Source of the DNA: Caulobacter zeae
GTDB lineage: Bacteria > Pseudomonadota > Alphaproteobacteria > Caulobacterales > Caulobacteraceae
NCBI RefSeq assembly: GCF_002858925.1
Contig: NZ_PJRS01000008.1
Coordinates: forward strand, 1 to 64,000
Length of the DNA: 64,000 nt
Reading direction: 5' to 3'
A program made the translations under genes and the position numbers. Within the stretch, counting starts at the first letter, position 1; each line of letters starts with the position of its first letter. The notes beneath the pieces were generated by a model. That model saw only the letters and a list, made by a program, of their open reading frames with translations, was not told the origin of the DNA and searched no databases. Below are positions 63,639 through 64,000 of this stretch, one piece after another.

Positions 63639-64000
63639 CGCGCGGCCTTCTCCTCCAGCATGGCCAGCAGGCCTTCGGGCGAGAGCCAGTCGTGGTTGTT
63701 GTCGCTGCTGTAGGAGAAATCTTCCGCCACGCGCTTGGCGCCGTCGGCTTCCGAATAGGGCTCGCGGCCGAACTCGGCGAAGTTGGGCTCGATGGCGAAG
63801 CGGTCGTCGAATTCGACGGTCGAGCGGGCGTCGTCGGCGCTGATCATGATCTCGTGCAGCTTCTCACCCGGACGGATGCCGATGACCTTGACGCCCGCGC
63901 TGGGCGACATCGCCTTCACCAGGTCAGGCATGGCCATGGACGGGATCTTGGGCACGAAGATCTCGCCGCCGCGCATCAGGTTCAGCGACGACAGCACGAA
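63635..64000 (-). CDS. pseB: UDP-N-acetylglucosamine 4,6-dehydratase PseB/FlmA, C-terminal part (partial)
   Basis: Only the last 121 codons are present; the 5' part lies beyond the end of the window. The sequence GGEIFVPKIPSMAMPDLVKA, then IRPGEKLHEIMIS, is diagnostic of the inverting 4,6-dehydratase (polysaccharide biosynthesis CapD-like family). It makes UDP-2-acetamido-2,6-dideoxy-beta-L-arabino-hex-4-ulose, the PseC substrate. Its TGA overlaps the pseC ATG, so both are one operon. In Caulobacter the orthologue flmA is needed for flagellin modification. Confidence 0.92.
   Translation of the reverse strand, partial: FVLSSLNLMRGGEIFVPKIPSMAMPDLVKAMSPSAGVKVIGIRPGEKLHEIMISADDARSTVEFDDRFAIEPNFAEFGREPYSEADGAKRVAEDFSYSSDNNHDWLSPEGLLAMLEEKAAR

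Overview
This is high-GC alphaproteobacterial chromosome, most likely Caulobacter or a close relative in the Caulobacterales. The evidence is the GC-rich codon use, the frequent GTG and TTG starts, the ChvI-ChvG-HprK-EIIA-HPr gene order, a PseB/PseC pair of the FlmA/FlmB flagellin-modification type, a WecG-family glycosyltransferase beside sugar-nucleotide genes, and Caulobacter-style -10 elements (GCTANAWC) placed right at start codons. No rRNA, tRNA, phage, IS element or CRISPR array was seen. The window is dense chromosomal backbone with about 69 genes.

Layout. 1-5 kb: sugar-nucleotide genes (end of a UDP-glucose dehydrogenase, UDP-glucuronate 4-epimerase), a divergent LysR/VOC pair, an SDR and a WecG/TagA glycosyltransferase. 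5-10 kb: quinone oxidoreductase, isoaspartyl peptidase, galE, then a tightly coupled trio of poorly known proteins (SRPBCC, DCC/DUF393, DUF4166). 9.7-13.8 kb: a minus-strand chain of overlapping genes (SRPBCC, IscU/SufU-like scaffold, yidD, thrS, family 2 glycosyltransferase) with a candidate leaderless promoter. 14-20.5 kb: esterase, DinB, scoA/scoB, and a Kef-type antiporter with its oxidoreductase partner and a DUF6065 gene. 20.5-27 kb: acyltransferase and LacI regulator with a palindrome between them, a 50-residue membrane protein, divergent glmM/glmS, pentapeptide protein. 27-34 kb: metallophosphatase, aldo/keto reductase with divergent LysR regulator, a Tad-type von Willebrand protein carrying an unusual insertion, a 2-oxoglutarate/Fe(II) oxygenase and an OmpA lipoprotein. 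34-42 kb: prolyl-tRNA editing protein, thioredoxin-TPR, LON-domain protein, Trm112, FAD hydroxylase, asd, RarD. 42-52 kb: serine hydrolase, hydroxyacid dehydrogenase, pdxY, ahcY with a candidate operator, AsmA, CYTH/CHAD protein, bioB. 52-64 kb: M16 peptidase, hydrolase, the HPr/EIIA/HprK/ChvG/ChvI block, a large unknown helical protein, two tandem EthD proteins and pseC-pseB.

How genes work together. GlmS and GlmM make glucosamine-1-phosphate for the envelope. Ugd and the 4-epimerase, GalE, PseB/PseC and two glycosyltransferases supply surface polysaccharide and flagellin glycans. ChvG/ChvI (envelope stress) is transcribed into HprK, EIIA and HPr (regulatory phosphotransfer), so sensing and carbon/nitrogen phosphosignalling share a transcript. 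AhcY recycles S-adenosylhomocysteine. Several intergenic spaces hold large inverted repeats of at least three families.

Most of the window is conserved core metabolism. I do not see a clear-cut new defence or mobile system. The best candidates for something undescribed are the SRPBCC-DCC-DUF4166 trio, the inserted module in the Tad von Willebrand protein, the unknown 568-residue protein beside ChvI, and two small membrane proteins.
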